A DNA stretch of 64,000 nucleotides, from the NCBI GenBank assembly GCA_039029315.1, contig JBCCGK010000018.1, positions 62,001 to 126,000 of the forward strand. The letters are read 5' to 3'. The translations under genes and the position numbers were made by a program. The notes beneath the pieces are model-generated. The model made no database searches. It worked only from the letters and a program-made list of their open reading frames with translations, and had not been told where the DNA came from. Positions within the stretch are counted from its first letter, which is position 1. Each line of letters begins with the position of its first letter. The stretch comes from JBCCCJ01 sp039029315. GTDB lineage: Bacteria; Bacteroidota; Bacteroidia; J057. Below, in pieces: positions 7,396-15,615 of this stretch.

Positions 7396-10300
7396 ATGAA
7401 CGATCTCCCTGTATATCTCCCGCTTGAGAGCCTGCTCCAAAGGCTTGAGAAGACTGGTATCGGGGTAGATCCTGCAGGGCGTCTCAGACTTCTCCGGATC
7501 TTGCATGCACTTGGCTCAGAGCGACTTGCTGACGAACAAGTCCTGCACGATGCGCTTCGGCCCCTCATTGCCCAAAGCAAGACTGAACAAGAGCGATTCT
7601 CCCATATCTTTCAGCAATGGTGGAGGGAGGAAGTCAGGGCCCCATTTGAGTTGGGGACAAGCCGAGAACATGAAGAAGCCCAGACGAAAGAAGATTCATT
7701 GAAAGCCTCCGCATCTTCTCAAAGGAGAAAGACCTATTGGCTACGCCTCAGTCTTCTGCTGTCGGTTTTATTGATCGCTATATACATGGCGTATCACCAT
7801 TCCGCCAGAGTCATAATCCTCTCGCCCATGCTGTCGTCTGACTGCCTCACCAGCGAGGATAGCCTGCGCATCGAGTTGAAGAGAACGGATGTATTCTATC
7901 TGGACGAGCAAGATGTAGAGGGAGAAATGCTCATCTGCGATTATGGAGATGGAACGATTGATACCATATACGCAGCCGATCCAACGCAGTTCGCTTCTCC
8001 ATTCAGCCATGTGTACCAAAGCGAAGGGTCATATCGTATTTCTGTTTGCATAGCAGGCGAGAACTCGATCTTGTCCTTTGGCAAGTCCAGCAACGGAAAA
8101 GCGTTGACGGATTCTCTGGCGAGAAGCTGTATCTCTTTTGACGTATTTGTCACTAGCGCGCCCCTGCCCAAAGCGGCCTTCAAGATCGATCCGTATGTCC
8201 CGAAAATTGATCAGGAGATCCGCTTCACAAGTACGCATCAGGCTGATCATTGGCAGTATGACTGGCAATTGGGAGATGGCAATCAGGCAGTAGGCCCGGA
8301 GATCAGGCATCGCTTCAGCGAGGCAGACATCCTACGGACATCCCTGATAGTCTCCATTCCCACGGACAGATTGGGCCTTTGTGCGGACCGGGCAAGCCAA
8401 CAACTCGATCTGCGAAACGAACAGCAGATCATCCCTATCCGGGATTTCCGACCCAAAAAAGAGATCGAACAAAGCGGATATAGACTCTTGCCGTGGCTGG
8501 GCAATGTCTGCTTATTGCTAGGGCTCGCCTTGCTGATCCTTGGCTGGCTGTGGTATCGAGGCAATCTGCCCGGGCAGGAAGAGGAGGAACAGATGCGCGG
8601 CAAGGAGGCCCCGTACAGGCCCCCATTTCCCAAACAAGACCAATGGCTGGCCAATAGTCCTGGATTTTATGCCCTGGCGCAGGCCTTTCGCGTCAGGCAG
8701 CTCGGCACACGAGCCTTTCTCAATCTCCCGGACACGCTCCAGGCATCAGCCCGTCGGGGAGGCTTCCCGGAACTCCACTACCAATACCACAGCCAGCCAA
8801 CAAACTGGCTCATCCTGATTGAGCAAGCAGGGGAAGATGATCATCAGGGACGATTGATTCAAGCCCATATCGAGCGACTTGTTCAGGAAGAAATCCTAGT
8901 AGAGGTTTATTATTTTTTTCAGGACCCGCGATACTGCAAACGCCTGACAGGAGAAGCACATGCCCTGAGCAGTCTGGCCCAACGATATGCAGATCACCGC
9001 CTGCTGATTTTCAGCAGAGGGGACAGCTTGTTTGACCCCTATGAAGCCAGCCTTCCTGTTTGGATGTCCCAGGACTTTGATCCCTGGCCCAGACGCGCCT
9101 GGCTCAGCCCCAAGGCGCTAGATGCCTGGGGCTGGCAGGAAGAATTGCTTCATGAGCAGTTTTTGGTCATGCCAGCTCATCTTGCAGGGCAAATGGCTGC
9201 TGTTCAGGAGCTGGATGATCTACTCTTGGAGGAAGACAAGCCCAGTTTCTCTGCACATCTCCGTCGTCTTCGCAAGGAATTCGGGCAGGAAAAAAGACCA
9301 GATTTCGGAGACGATCTACAGGCCCTTCAGCAAGGCCTCAATAAGAAATGTTATGCATGGCTCGCAGCCTCTGCCCTCTATCCAAGGCCCAGTTGGGAAA
9401 TCACCCTGGCAGTGAGTCAGAGCCTGGAAAGAGAAGCCCTGGAGTTCGATGATCTCCTTGCCCTCTCTCGCCTTCCCTGGATGCGGGATGGCGACCTCGA
9501 CCCAGACATCCGGTCGGGATTGATCGAGGGCTTGCCCCCAGAAGAGGAACAACTAGCGAGACACAGCATCGTTCAGGTCCTCAAGGAGATACCAGTCGAG
9601 AAGCGATCCTTTGCGCACAAGGAGCGAGAGACCCAAATTGCCATCAATGAAGGGATCCTCTTTCCTGAAGATGAGGAAAAACAAGAGACCCTCAGTCACT
9701 TGCATGAGATGGGCATGCTGGACTATTGGGCGAGTTCCTTTATGGAGCAGAAAAAGCAAAACGATCGGGAGTACACAGGCCTCCCGGCCATCCTCCTCAT
9801 GCTGCTGGGAGTTCTTCTGATGGGGGGAGGTGTGTGGACAAAAGTGAGTCAACAGACCAATCCCCAGTATACAGATCCACCTGCTTTGCCAAAGGTTCTC
9901 ATTGAAGAAATAGTGGATTCGGCCGCCTTCTACAACAACAAGGGAGTGGATGCTTTCCTTGCAGGACAGATAGAAGATGCGCGCAGCTACTATTTTCAGG
10001 CAGATCCTTTCTATGATCAGGATACCAGCCGAAGCAATCTTGCCTATTACAACAATCGCCTCCTGCGATACCAGGAGGCAAAGGCAGATTATGAACGGCA
10101 GGAATGGGAGATGGCTATTTCGGCCTTCAACCATGCGACACTTCTGAGTACCTTACCCAAAGCCCCAATTGGAATAAACCAGCTGGCTGCTCCCCCGGAT
10201 ACCCTTGGGCGACATAGCCTGCATGGAGAAGGACTTGCGCATTTTTATTCCCACAATGATTCTTCTGCCAGATCCATTGCGGAGCAATTGAGCAGCGATT

Positions 10301-12591
10301 TTTTTCGAGACTTTGGTTCCCCAAACCTCCGCAGCCTGCTCTCAGACAAGCGTGAACCCTCAAGACCTCTGGCAGAATCAGGCTATCTGCTCCGTATTCG
10401 CACAGGCGGATTGGTGGGTGCCCAAAGCGACTCCACGACCATCTATGCCACACTGATCGGGAGTCAGGACTCCCTCACCATCCGGCTGGATAGCACAGGG
10501 ACCCGAGGCAACAGCCAATTTGAAGCCAATCTCAGCGACAATTGGCTACTTCCTGACACGGCCAATCTGGGGACCCTCAGCAGCCTTCGCCTGTGGACCG
10601 ATGTGGTGGGACCGGGCATCGATGACTGGCTGGTGGAGCGGATAGATGTGACAGAACTGGCAACTGGAAGTACATGGACCTTGCCCACGATCACCACATG
10701 GCTGGGAGATCAGGGCAGCTATAGCCTCCCCATCTCACTCACTGATCCCGCTTATCAGGGCTGGACGGTGGAAGGAGCCGTCTTCGATGCCAGGACCGAA
10801 GAACGAAGCCCCATCACCGCAGATCTGGAAATCAGAATATTTTCGCAGGACCGATCACAGTCCCGTCTGCTGCGCACGGGAAGAGGGCGCAGCCTTCGTC
10901 TTGTATCCAGCGGAGGGATATTTACCTTCAGTATCCCGCCCGCTTTTCAGCAACAAGGCTACGATTCCCTCTTGTTGACACTATGGACAGAGGAGATCGA
11001 TACCACCGAGCTGCTCTTCGGCCTGGACCAACTTCCGATCCTTGATTTGCAGGTCAATCTGGGGCAAGCCCCTGAGCCTCCCATGCTCACACTCGAAGGC
11101 ACTGTGAGGGATAAGGCAGGTGAGCCTATTGCCGATGCTCGAATCAGAATCATCCTGCTGCAATCCCTCTCCGCTGAAGGAACGTCTACCCATTCAGATC
11201 CTCAAGGCCGCTTCTCATACGCCTTCAGCCAGCATTCTCAACAGCTAGACAATCAGCTCAGCATTCACATTGAAGCAGAAGGCTACGCAAGCAGAGATAC
11301 CTTATTGGAAGCTACTGGTGCAGATCTTCGGCTGGATGTCGTGCTTCCATCTCAGGCCCCCACGCTCAGCATGGAAGACTTCCAGGCTCAGGCCCTGTCG
11401 AAAGCCAATGCCTTTGACAACTACTGCCAACTCATTGCTGACAGAGCAAGCAGTACGTCAGACGCAAACGATGCCATAGACCTTGCTCTCAAGCTCTTCC
11501 TGAGCGAGGCATCAAAGGTAGAGCTGGTCGAGGAGAATTCTATAGTGAAAAAAACCTATGGGCTCAGAGAATTCCTCGAACGACTCAAGCGACTCAAATA
11601 TGGACGACTGTCTGTTGATTGGACAGATTTTGTCTATGTGGACAGTCTCCGCAAAGGTCCAGATGGAAACTATTATGGACGGATGTCCTTTGTCCAGAAA
11701 GGAAGTGGTTCCAGAGATGGGCAAGTGGTCTATTCTGATTTCACCAGAAAAAATGTCGAAGTGCTGCTCACAGGATATGTGGGACTGGAAGAGGGACGGA
11801 CATGGGAGGTATTGCTGGGGGATGTGGGAGTGGTCGCGGGGGCGCCTCTGCCAGATATCTTCCCCCGTCCCAGGATGGTCCGTATCCCGGGCGGTCCCTT
11901 CATCATGGGCAGCAATGATGGTGATGAGGATGAAAAACCTCCACATCCGGTCACTGTTCCGACCTTCTATATGGCGGAGACGGAAGTCACCAATGAGCAG
12001 TATTGCGTCTTCCTCAACGAAGTCGGCAATCAAACGGAAGGAGACGTGAGCTGGCTCGACATACGGTATGTCGAAATCGAAGAGAAGAATGGCCGCTTTG
12101 TGCCCAAAGCAGGAAAAGAAAAACATCCTGTGATCTATGTTTCCTGGTATGGGGCTACGGCTTATTGCAGATGGTTGGGTCCGGGCTATCGCCTTCCTTC
12201 CGAGGCAGAGTGGGAATATGCTGCTGGGGGAGGGGCTGGCAAACGGACCCTCTATGCTGGCACCGACTCCCTCTCTCTGCTGAAAGACTACGCGGTTTAT
12301 GCGACTTCGGCTGCTGCTCCGGTCGCTTCCAGGCTTCCGGTATCCATAGGCGATGGGGACCTCTATGATCTGTCCGGCAATGTCTGGGAATGGTGCCAGG
12401 ATTCCTGGCATGATACGTACAATGGCGCTCCCACAGATGGTTTGGATTGGAAGGGCGAGGACCCAAATCGCGTCATTCGTGGGGGCAGTTGGAACGATGA
12501 TGCATCTGGCGTACGTGTATCCAGCCGCGTCAGCTGGACCCATGTCGACAGGCGCAGCAATCTCGGGTTCCGCCCCTCCAGGACTCCTTGA
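7396..12591 (+). CDS. giant multidomain transmembrane sensor: PKD, vWA-like, FGE/C-type-lectin fold
   Basis: 1731 residues. Order seen: a helical N-terminus (1-110); membrane segment 1 (about 114-135); two PKD-like domains (176-222 with the YGDG signature, 254-320 with LGDGN); membrane segment 2 (365-389); a vWA-like domain (about 450-600: WLILIEQ, EVYYFFQDPRY, LLIFSRGDSL) that lacks the DxSxS metal motif; a helical stretch; membrane segment 3 (793-817); a TPR-like segment (835-912); a long beta region; a carboxypeptidase regulatory-like domain (1229-1305); a SnoaL/NTF2-like segment (about 1330-1480); and a C-terminal FGE-sulfatase domain (1493-1731: PGGPFIMGS, NEQYCVFLNEV, RLPSEAEWEYAA, GNVWEWCQD, RGGSWNDD, GFRP). 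Alternating topology would put the PKD and FGE parts outside and the vWA-like part inside, next to the MoxR enzyme. FGE here is probably ligand-binding, not sulfatase-activating. Inferred role: surface or periplasmic sensor of the conflict system. Confidence 0.85.
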   Translation: MNDLPVYLPLESLLQRLEKTGIGVDPAGRLRLLRILHALGSERLADEQVLHDALRPLIAQSKTEQERFSHIFQQWWREEVRAPFELGTSREHEEAQTKEDSLKASASSQRRKTYWLRLSLLLSVLLIAIYMAYHHSARVIILSPMLSSDCLTSEDSLRIELKRTDVFYLDEQDVEGEMLICDYGDGTIDTIYAADPTQFASPFSHVYQSEGSYRISVCIAGENSILSFGKSSNGKALTDSLARSCISFDVFVTSAPLPKAAFKIDPYVPKIDQEIRFTSTHQADHWQYDWQLGDGNQAVGPEIRHRFSEADILRTSLIVSIPTDRLGLCADRASQQLDLRNEQQIIPIRDFRPKKEIEQSGYRLLPWLGNVCLLLGLALLILGWLWYRGNLPGQEEEEQMRGKEAPYRPPFPKQDQWLANSPGFYALAQAFRVRQLGTRAFLNLPDTLQASARRGGFPELHYQYHSQPTNWLILIEQAGEDDHQGRLIQAHIERLVQEEILVEVYYFFQDPRYCKRLTGEAHALSSLAQRYADHRLLIFSRGDSLFDPYEASLPVWMSQDFDPWPRRAWLSPKALDAWGWQEELLHEQFLVMPAHLAGQMAAVQELDDLLLEEDKPSFSAHLRRLRKEFGQEKRPDFGDDLQALQQGLNKKCYAWLAASALYPRPSWEITLAVSQSLEREALEFDDLLALSRLPWMRDGDLDPDIRSGLIEGLPPEEEQLARHSIVQVLKEIPVEKRSFAHKERETQIAINEGILFPEDEEKQETLSHLHEMGMLDYWASSFMEQKKQNDREYTGLPAILLMLLGVLLMGGGVWTKVSQQTNPQYTDPPALPKVLIEEIVDSAAFYNNKGVDAFLAGQIEDARSYYFQADPFYDQDTSRSNLAYYNNRLLRYQEAKADYERQEWEMAISAFNHATLLSTLPKAPIGINQLAAPPDTLGRHSLHGEGLAHFYSHNDSSARSIAEQLSSDFFRDFGSPNLRSLLSDKREPSRPLAESGYLLRIRTGGLVGAQSDSTTIYATLIGSQDSLTIRLDSTGTRGNSQFEANLSDNWLLPDTANLGTLSSLRLWTDVVGPGIDDWLVERIDVTELATGSTWTLPTITTWLGDQGSYSLPISLTDPAYQGWTVEGAVFDARTEERSPITADLEIRIFSQDRSQSRLLRTGRGRSLRLVSSGGIFTFSIPPAFQQQGYDSLLLTLWTEEIDTTELLFGLDQLPILDLQVNLGQAPEPPMLTLEGTVRDKAGEPIADARIRIILLQSLSAEGTSTHSDPQGRFSYAFSQHSQQLDNQLSIHIEAEGYASRDTLLEATGADLRLDVVLPSQAPTLSMEDFQAQALSKANAFDNYCQLIADRASSTSDANDAIDLALKLFLSEASKVELVEENSIVKKTYGLREFLERLKRLKYGRLSVDWTDFVYVDSLRKGPDGNYYGRMSFVQKGSGSRDGQVVYSDFTRKNVEVLLTGYVGLEEGRTWEVLLGDVGVVAGAPLPDIFPRPRMVRIPGGPFIMGSNDGDEDEKPPHPVTVPTFYMAETEVTNEQYCVFLNEVGNQTEGDVSWLDIRYVEIEEKNGRFVPKAGKEKHPVIYVSWYGATAYCRWLGPGYRLPSEAEWEYAAGGGAGKRTLYAGTDSLSLLKDYAVYATSAAAPVASRLPVSIGDGDLYDLSGNVWEWCQDSWHDTYNGAPTDGLDWKGEDPNRVIRGGSWNDDASGVRVSSRVSWTHVDRRSNLGFRPSRTP
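12493..12576 (+). other. candidate DGR variable region at the end of the FGE domain
   Basis: Codons 1700-1727 of the giant protein, from the AAC after RGGSW to the CCC of GFRP. Positions that are Asn in typical DGR templates are here GAT, GAT, TCT, GGC, AGC, GTC, AGC, CAT, GTC, GAC, CGC and AGC: every one can be derived from AAC or AAT by changing adenines only, while flanking codons match the family consensus. This is the signature expected of adenine-mutagenic retrohoming at the C-terminus of a lectin-fold target. No template repeat or reverse transcriptase is visible in the window. Confidence 0.5.
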
Positions 12592-13055
12592 TTGTTGGTT
12601 TTGTTGATTTTTTGCCTTTTGCCCTTGCCTTTTATCCTTTTAGTGTACCAGGACACTTGTCAAGATCGAGCTCAATATCATATATATATGCCTATATTTT
12701 CAAAAAATAGCGATTCTATGCTGGAATATGCGTTTTGAAGGGCAGCATATATGAGGGGTCGTCTAGTCTAGCAGGTAGTGGTTCAACTGTCATGCTAATC
12801 TTCCGACAGAATATTTGTAGAGATGATCGGCAGACCATCTCTCGCTTTGCCTATCGTAAATAGGAAGGCATCCGCTTTGATAACATCCAACCTAGCAATG
12901 GTCTGCCGATCATTGCTACGTGCCGATGACAGCCTTACATGTATGCACTACCATAAATATTTCCCCTCCCCATTAAACCTTCTTCCTTTGCTGGTATCCA
13001 AGCAGTGTTACCTGACAAATCATTTCATTCTTTCAACAATCAAACCAATAAAAAA
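12592..13055. other. intergenic region after the conflict cassette
   Basis: About 460 bp with no credible gene, AT-rich near 12680-12720 and containing the inverted repeat element at 12817-12919. I looked for a DGR template copy of the FGE tail, an accessory Avd gene and a terminator and saw none. Confidence 0.5.
12817..12919. repeat. 103-bp element with 22-bp inverted ends
   Basis: Left arm 12817-12838 and right arm 12898-12919 are complementary over 22 bp with two mismatches; the inner 16 bp (ATGATCGGCAGACCAT and its complement) are perfect. The 59-bp loop has its own small inverted repeat (TGCCTAT with ATAGGAAGGCA). No target-site duplication is obvious. Could be a MITE-like insertion or a structured RNA. 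Confidence 0.6.
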
Positions 13056-13928
13056 ATGGTTTTGCAAAAATTCCGTATGTCCAGTGTTTTTCGATTTTTT
13101 TCTTTGTCAGCTTTCGTACTGTTGATCGGATTGACTTCTTGTCAGCAAGGGGAAGATGACCCGACTATGGCCGAAGTAGATGCCGAATTGGTGGTCCTGG
13201 AGGCTGATATTGAGGCAACCTATGAAGAAGTGGATGCCTACAGCTTCGAGGCCATGGATCTCACCGACCTCTCTGCTGAGGCCAGACGATTTGTCAATCC
13301 ATCGGACCAAATGATCAGCAGTTGTGTGATCGTTACGCATGATTCTGTCAATAAAGTGGTAACTGTTGACTTTGGGACAGGCTGCATCGGTGCAGATGGC
13401 AAGGAGCGCAAAGGGCAGATCATCATCACCTACACCCAGCGACTCTATCGTCCTGGTGCTCAGTTGAGCATCGCCCTCCAGAACTATTCTGTAGATGGGG
13501 TTCAGGTCGAAGGGACCAAGACCATCACCAATGTGTCGCCCACCTTCCAGGCCAACATCAGCTTGAATACCACACTGGTAGGAGGCAAAATCACCTGGCT
13601 CAATGGAGATGTCGCGACCCGACAGTTCACCCGAACCCGAACGTGGGTGCGTGCCGCCAATCCAATCCTGGATGAATTCCATGTGGAGGGAGCTGTTCAG
13701 GGAAGCCGCCGAAATGGAAACGCCTACCAGATCAACATTGTCTCTACCCTCATCTACAAGCGCAGCTGTCGCCTGCAAGGCGTGCGCATCCCGGTACAGG
13801 GACTGAAAGCCATCCAGCGATCGAATCGTCCCAATGTCCTGGTGGATGTTGGAGATGGAGACTGCGACCATCTGATCACCATCACTGTCAATGGTAGCAG
13901 CCATGTGGTCGATGTGAGAGATCTGTAG
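13056..13928 (+). CDS. lipoprotein of unknown function
   Basis: 290 residues. The N-terminus has a hydrophobic signal ending LIGLTSCQQG, a lipobox with Cys about residue 29. After a helical acidic segment the remainder is beta-rich with no domain I recognise. The start at 13056 is preferred over an upstream ATG because it gives a compact lipoprotein signal. It lies 464 bp after the giant sensor and is followed by a strong terminator, so it is its own transcription unit. Lineage-specific Bacteroidota lipoproteins of this shape are common; no function is assigned. Confidence 0.8.
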   Translation: MVLQKFRMSSVFRFFSLSAFVLLIGLTSCQQGEDDPTMAEVDAELVVLEADIEATYEEVDAYSFEAMDLTDLSAEARRFVNPSDQMISSCVIVTHDSVNKVVTVDFGTGCIGADGKERKGQIIITYTQRLYRPGAQLSIALQNYSVDGVQVEGTKTITNVSPTFQANISLNTTLVGGKITWLNGDVATRQFTRTRTWVRAANPILDEFHVEGAVQGSRRNGNAYQINIVSTLIYKRSCRLQGVRIPVQGLKAIQRSNRPNVLVDVGDGDCDHLITITVNGSSHVVDVRDL

Positions 13929-14080
13929 GGAAGATGGATGATGCCCAATGGCCATTCTGGAGAAATTCCTGTGTGTATCTGTGGCTGATTCGATATGCAT
14001 GGACCTGGATTCGCCCCAAACCGGATCAACGATCCGGTATTCCAGGCATTCTGCCAAAGGCGCATTTCCCACAAAGTAAG

Positions 14081-14108
14081 GTCCGATCCCTTAGGGTCGG
14101 ACTTTTTT
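14081..14108 (+). terminator. rho-independent terminator
   Basis: GTCCGATCCC (14081-14090) pairs with GGGTCGGAC (14094-14102) with one bulge and a 3-nt loop, then six T. It ends the lipoprotein transcript. A second hairpin CCGGATC-AAC-GATCCGG lies just upstream at 14021-14037. Confidence 0.85.
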
Positions 14109-14174
14109 GGATTTCCTTTGTACATTTGCGTGAAAGGAGGAAGACCTCCTGGCTTACAATGCTGTCTGCAAACA

Positions 14175-15287
14175 ATGGAACAAACCCAACATCTTACAAC
14201 CTTTCAGAATCTTTGTGTCATTGCTTTTTCTGATGGAGAACTTGATAAGGAAGAAATCTTCTTTCTCGAGGAACTGGCTGATTCGATGGGATTGGCTGAA
14301 AAAGACATTCAACCTCTTTTGGCCAATGGTCCCACGCTGGAATTTGTGATTCCTGAAACGGAGCAGGACAGATATATGGAGCTGCGGATGGTGGTTCTGA
14401 TGATGTTGGCTGATGGAAAAATGCGCATCAGCGAATACAAGGCTTGCAAGCGTCTTGCGAGTCTGATGGGCATAGAGGATCTCTATCTGGATGAAGTGAT
14501 AGACGTCTATCAAAACAAGCGGCAGGAGCAATTGAGACATCTGGGGATCTTTCAGAATCTCTATCTCATCGCAGCTGCGGATGGCGTCATCGAGGAAGTC
14601 GAGCAGCAATTCCTGCTGGATGTTGCCCATAAACTGGGATTGACCCAATGGGACATCGACTCTGTGATCAAGAAATATCCCAATCTGGATTTTGTGATTC
14701 CCGAGGACAAGGACGAAGGCTGGTATTCGCTCAAGAATCTGGTGTATATGATGGTGGTCGATGGCTCTATCGAGAATACCGAATATGGCTTGTGTGTGGA
14801 ATTTGCCCAACGAATCGGGGAAGGGGCAGAGGCTGTAGAGAAGATTTTGGAGGAATACGAGGCCCTACAGGAAGAACGGGAAGCCCAGCAAAGCGAAATC
14901 GAACGTGCCAATATTGACATCTATCTCGATATCTATCTCGGCCTGAAAAACCTTCCCCTGACAACGGCAGAACTCTTTGATGCCCTGGTGCATGTCATTC
15001 ACAGCGGAGAAGTAGACATGGAAGTTGGAACGGAGCAGGAGACCCGGACCTTTTATGAATTTCTGTGGCTGGCCTGTGTCCGACTCCCAAACCTCAATCG
15101 AGAAGCCGAGCATACCCTGCCGATCTACCTGGATCTGGCCCGGGCTGGAAACAATTTCCAACCCCTCCTCGATTACATCCTGCAGATCGAACAACAGCAT
15201 GGGGCCAACCTGATCCAGATCCATGACATCAGCCTGGAACAGATCCATGCAGATCTTCGGTCTGCCCTGGAAGTCGAATTTATCTAA
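14175..15287 (+). CDS. TerB-like multi-repeat protein
   Basis: 370 residues, soluble, no signal. Two helical repeats about 100 residues apart share the pattern LxxFQNLxxIAxxDGxLxxEExxFLxxxAxxLGL (residues about 8-45 and 123-160), each followed by a second unit VYMMVVDGSIENTEYxLC / VLMMLADGKMRISEYKAC. This is the TerB/DjlA-N type fold linked with stress, membrane-associated and conflict systems. The C-terminal 120 residues have no recognised domain. The start at 14175 follows the terminator at 14108. It lies inside the repeat-bounded block with the EAD/MoxR cassette, so a functional link is possible but unproven. Confidence 0.65.
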   Translation: MEQTQHLTTFQNLCVIAFSDGELDKEEIFFLEELADSMGLAEKDIQPLLANGPTLEFVIPETEQDRYMELRMVVLMMLADGKMRISEYKACKRLASLMGIEDLYLDEVIDVYQNKRQEQLRHLGIFQNLYLIAAADGVIEEVEQQFLLDVAHKLGLTQWDIDSVIKKYPNLDFVIPEDKDEGWYSLKNLVYMMVVDGSIENTEYGLCVEFAQRIGEGAEAVEKILEEYEALQEEREAQQSEIERANIDIYLDIYLGLKNLPLTTAELFDALVHVIHSGEVDMEVGTEQETRTFYEFLWLACVRLPNLNREAEHTLPIYLDLARAGNNFQPLLDYILQIEQQHGANLIQIHDISLEQIHADLRSALEVEFI

Positions 15288-15394
15288 GTTTGACTTTGGC
15301 CAAGATGGGAATCCACATCTCTTATCAAGAGCTCACCTGCCATTTTTCAATGAAGTAGGAGGAAATCGTTGATTCCTGGCCTTGGGGGCTGATG

Positions 15395-15412
15395 TCTCCC
15401 GCTAGCGGGAGA
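15395..15412. repeat. perfect 18-bp palindrome
   Basis: TCTCCCGCTAGCGGGAGA is its own reverse complement. It lies 107 bp after the TerB-like gene without a T-run, so it may be a protein-binding site, a REP-type unit or the stem of a transcript end. Confidence 0.5.
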
Positions 15413-15553
15413 GCGAGAGGGTGGAAGATGATGACCAAATATACATGGGTCCACTTAGCTAGAATGAATCAACATCACCCAAAAATGACAAAGTTCATGT
15501 ATTCAAAAAAGCCAACTACAGGCTGGAATGAAGGATTATTTTTTTTTCAAAAT

Positions 15554-15615
15554 GGCCTTGCCTGAGAAAAAAATACACGATAAACATTCTCAGCACAGAT
15601 GTCAAAACAGTCTCT
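15554..15615 (-). repeat. inverted flanking repeat, copy B
   Basis: Reverse complement of 4965-5025 with about six substitutions and one indel. It also contains the short motif AAACAGTCTCT on the plus strand, shared with sites at 2541 and 17938. Confidence 0.75.

Noticed and set aside
11512..12543. 343-codon minus-strand frame opposite the FGE domain
   Set aside because: Shadow of the giant gene; the plus-strand frame has clear FGE motifs.
12720..12800. tRNA-like sequence
   Set aside because: Some GGTTCAA-like bases but no cloverleaf, acceptor stem or anticodon arm.
12592..13055. DGR template repeat or reverse transcriptase next to the FGE gene
   Set aside because: No sequence resembling the FGE tail with extra adenines and no open frame with reverse-transcriptase motifs is visible here or elsewhere in the window; if a DGR exists it acts from a distance.
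13107..14072. 321-codon minus-strand frame opposite the lipoprotein
   Set aside because: Opposite-strand shadow; no domain, and the plus frame has a signal peptide and lipobox.
4965..15615. composite transposon
   Set aside because: The inverted repeats lack a transposase or integrase gene between them, and no target-site duplication was found; only past mobilisation is suggested.
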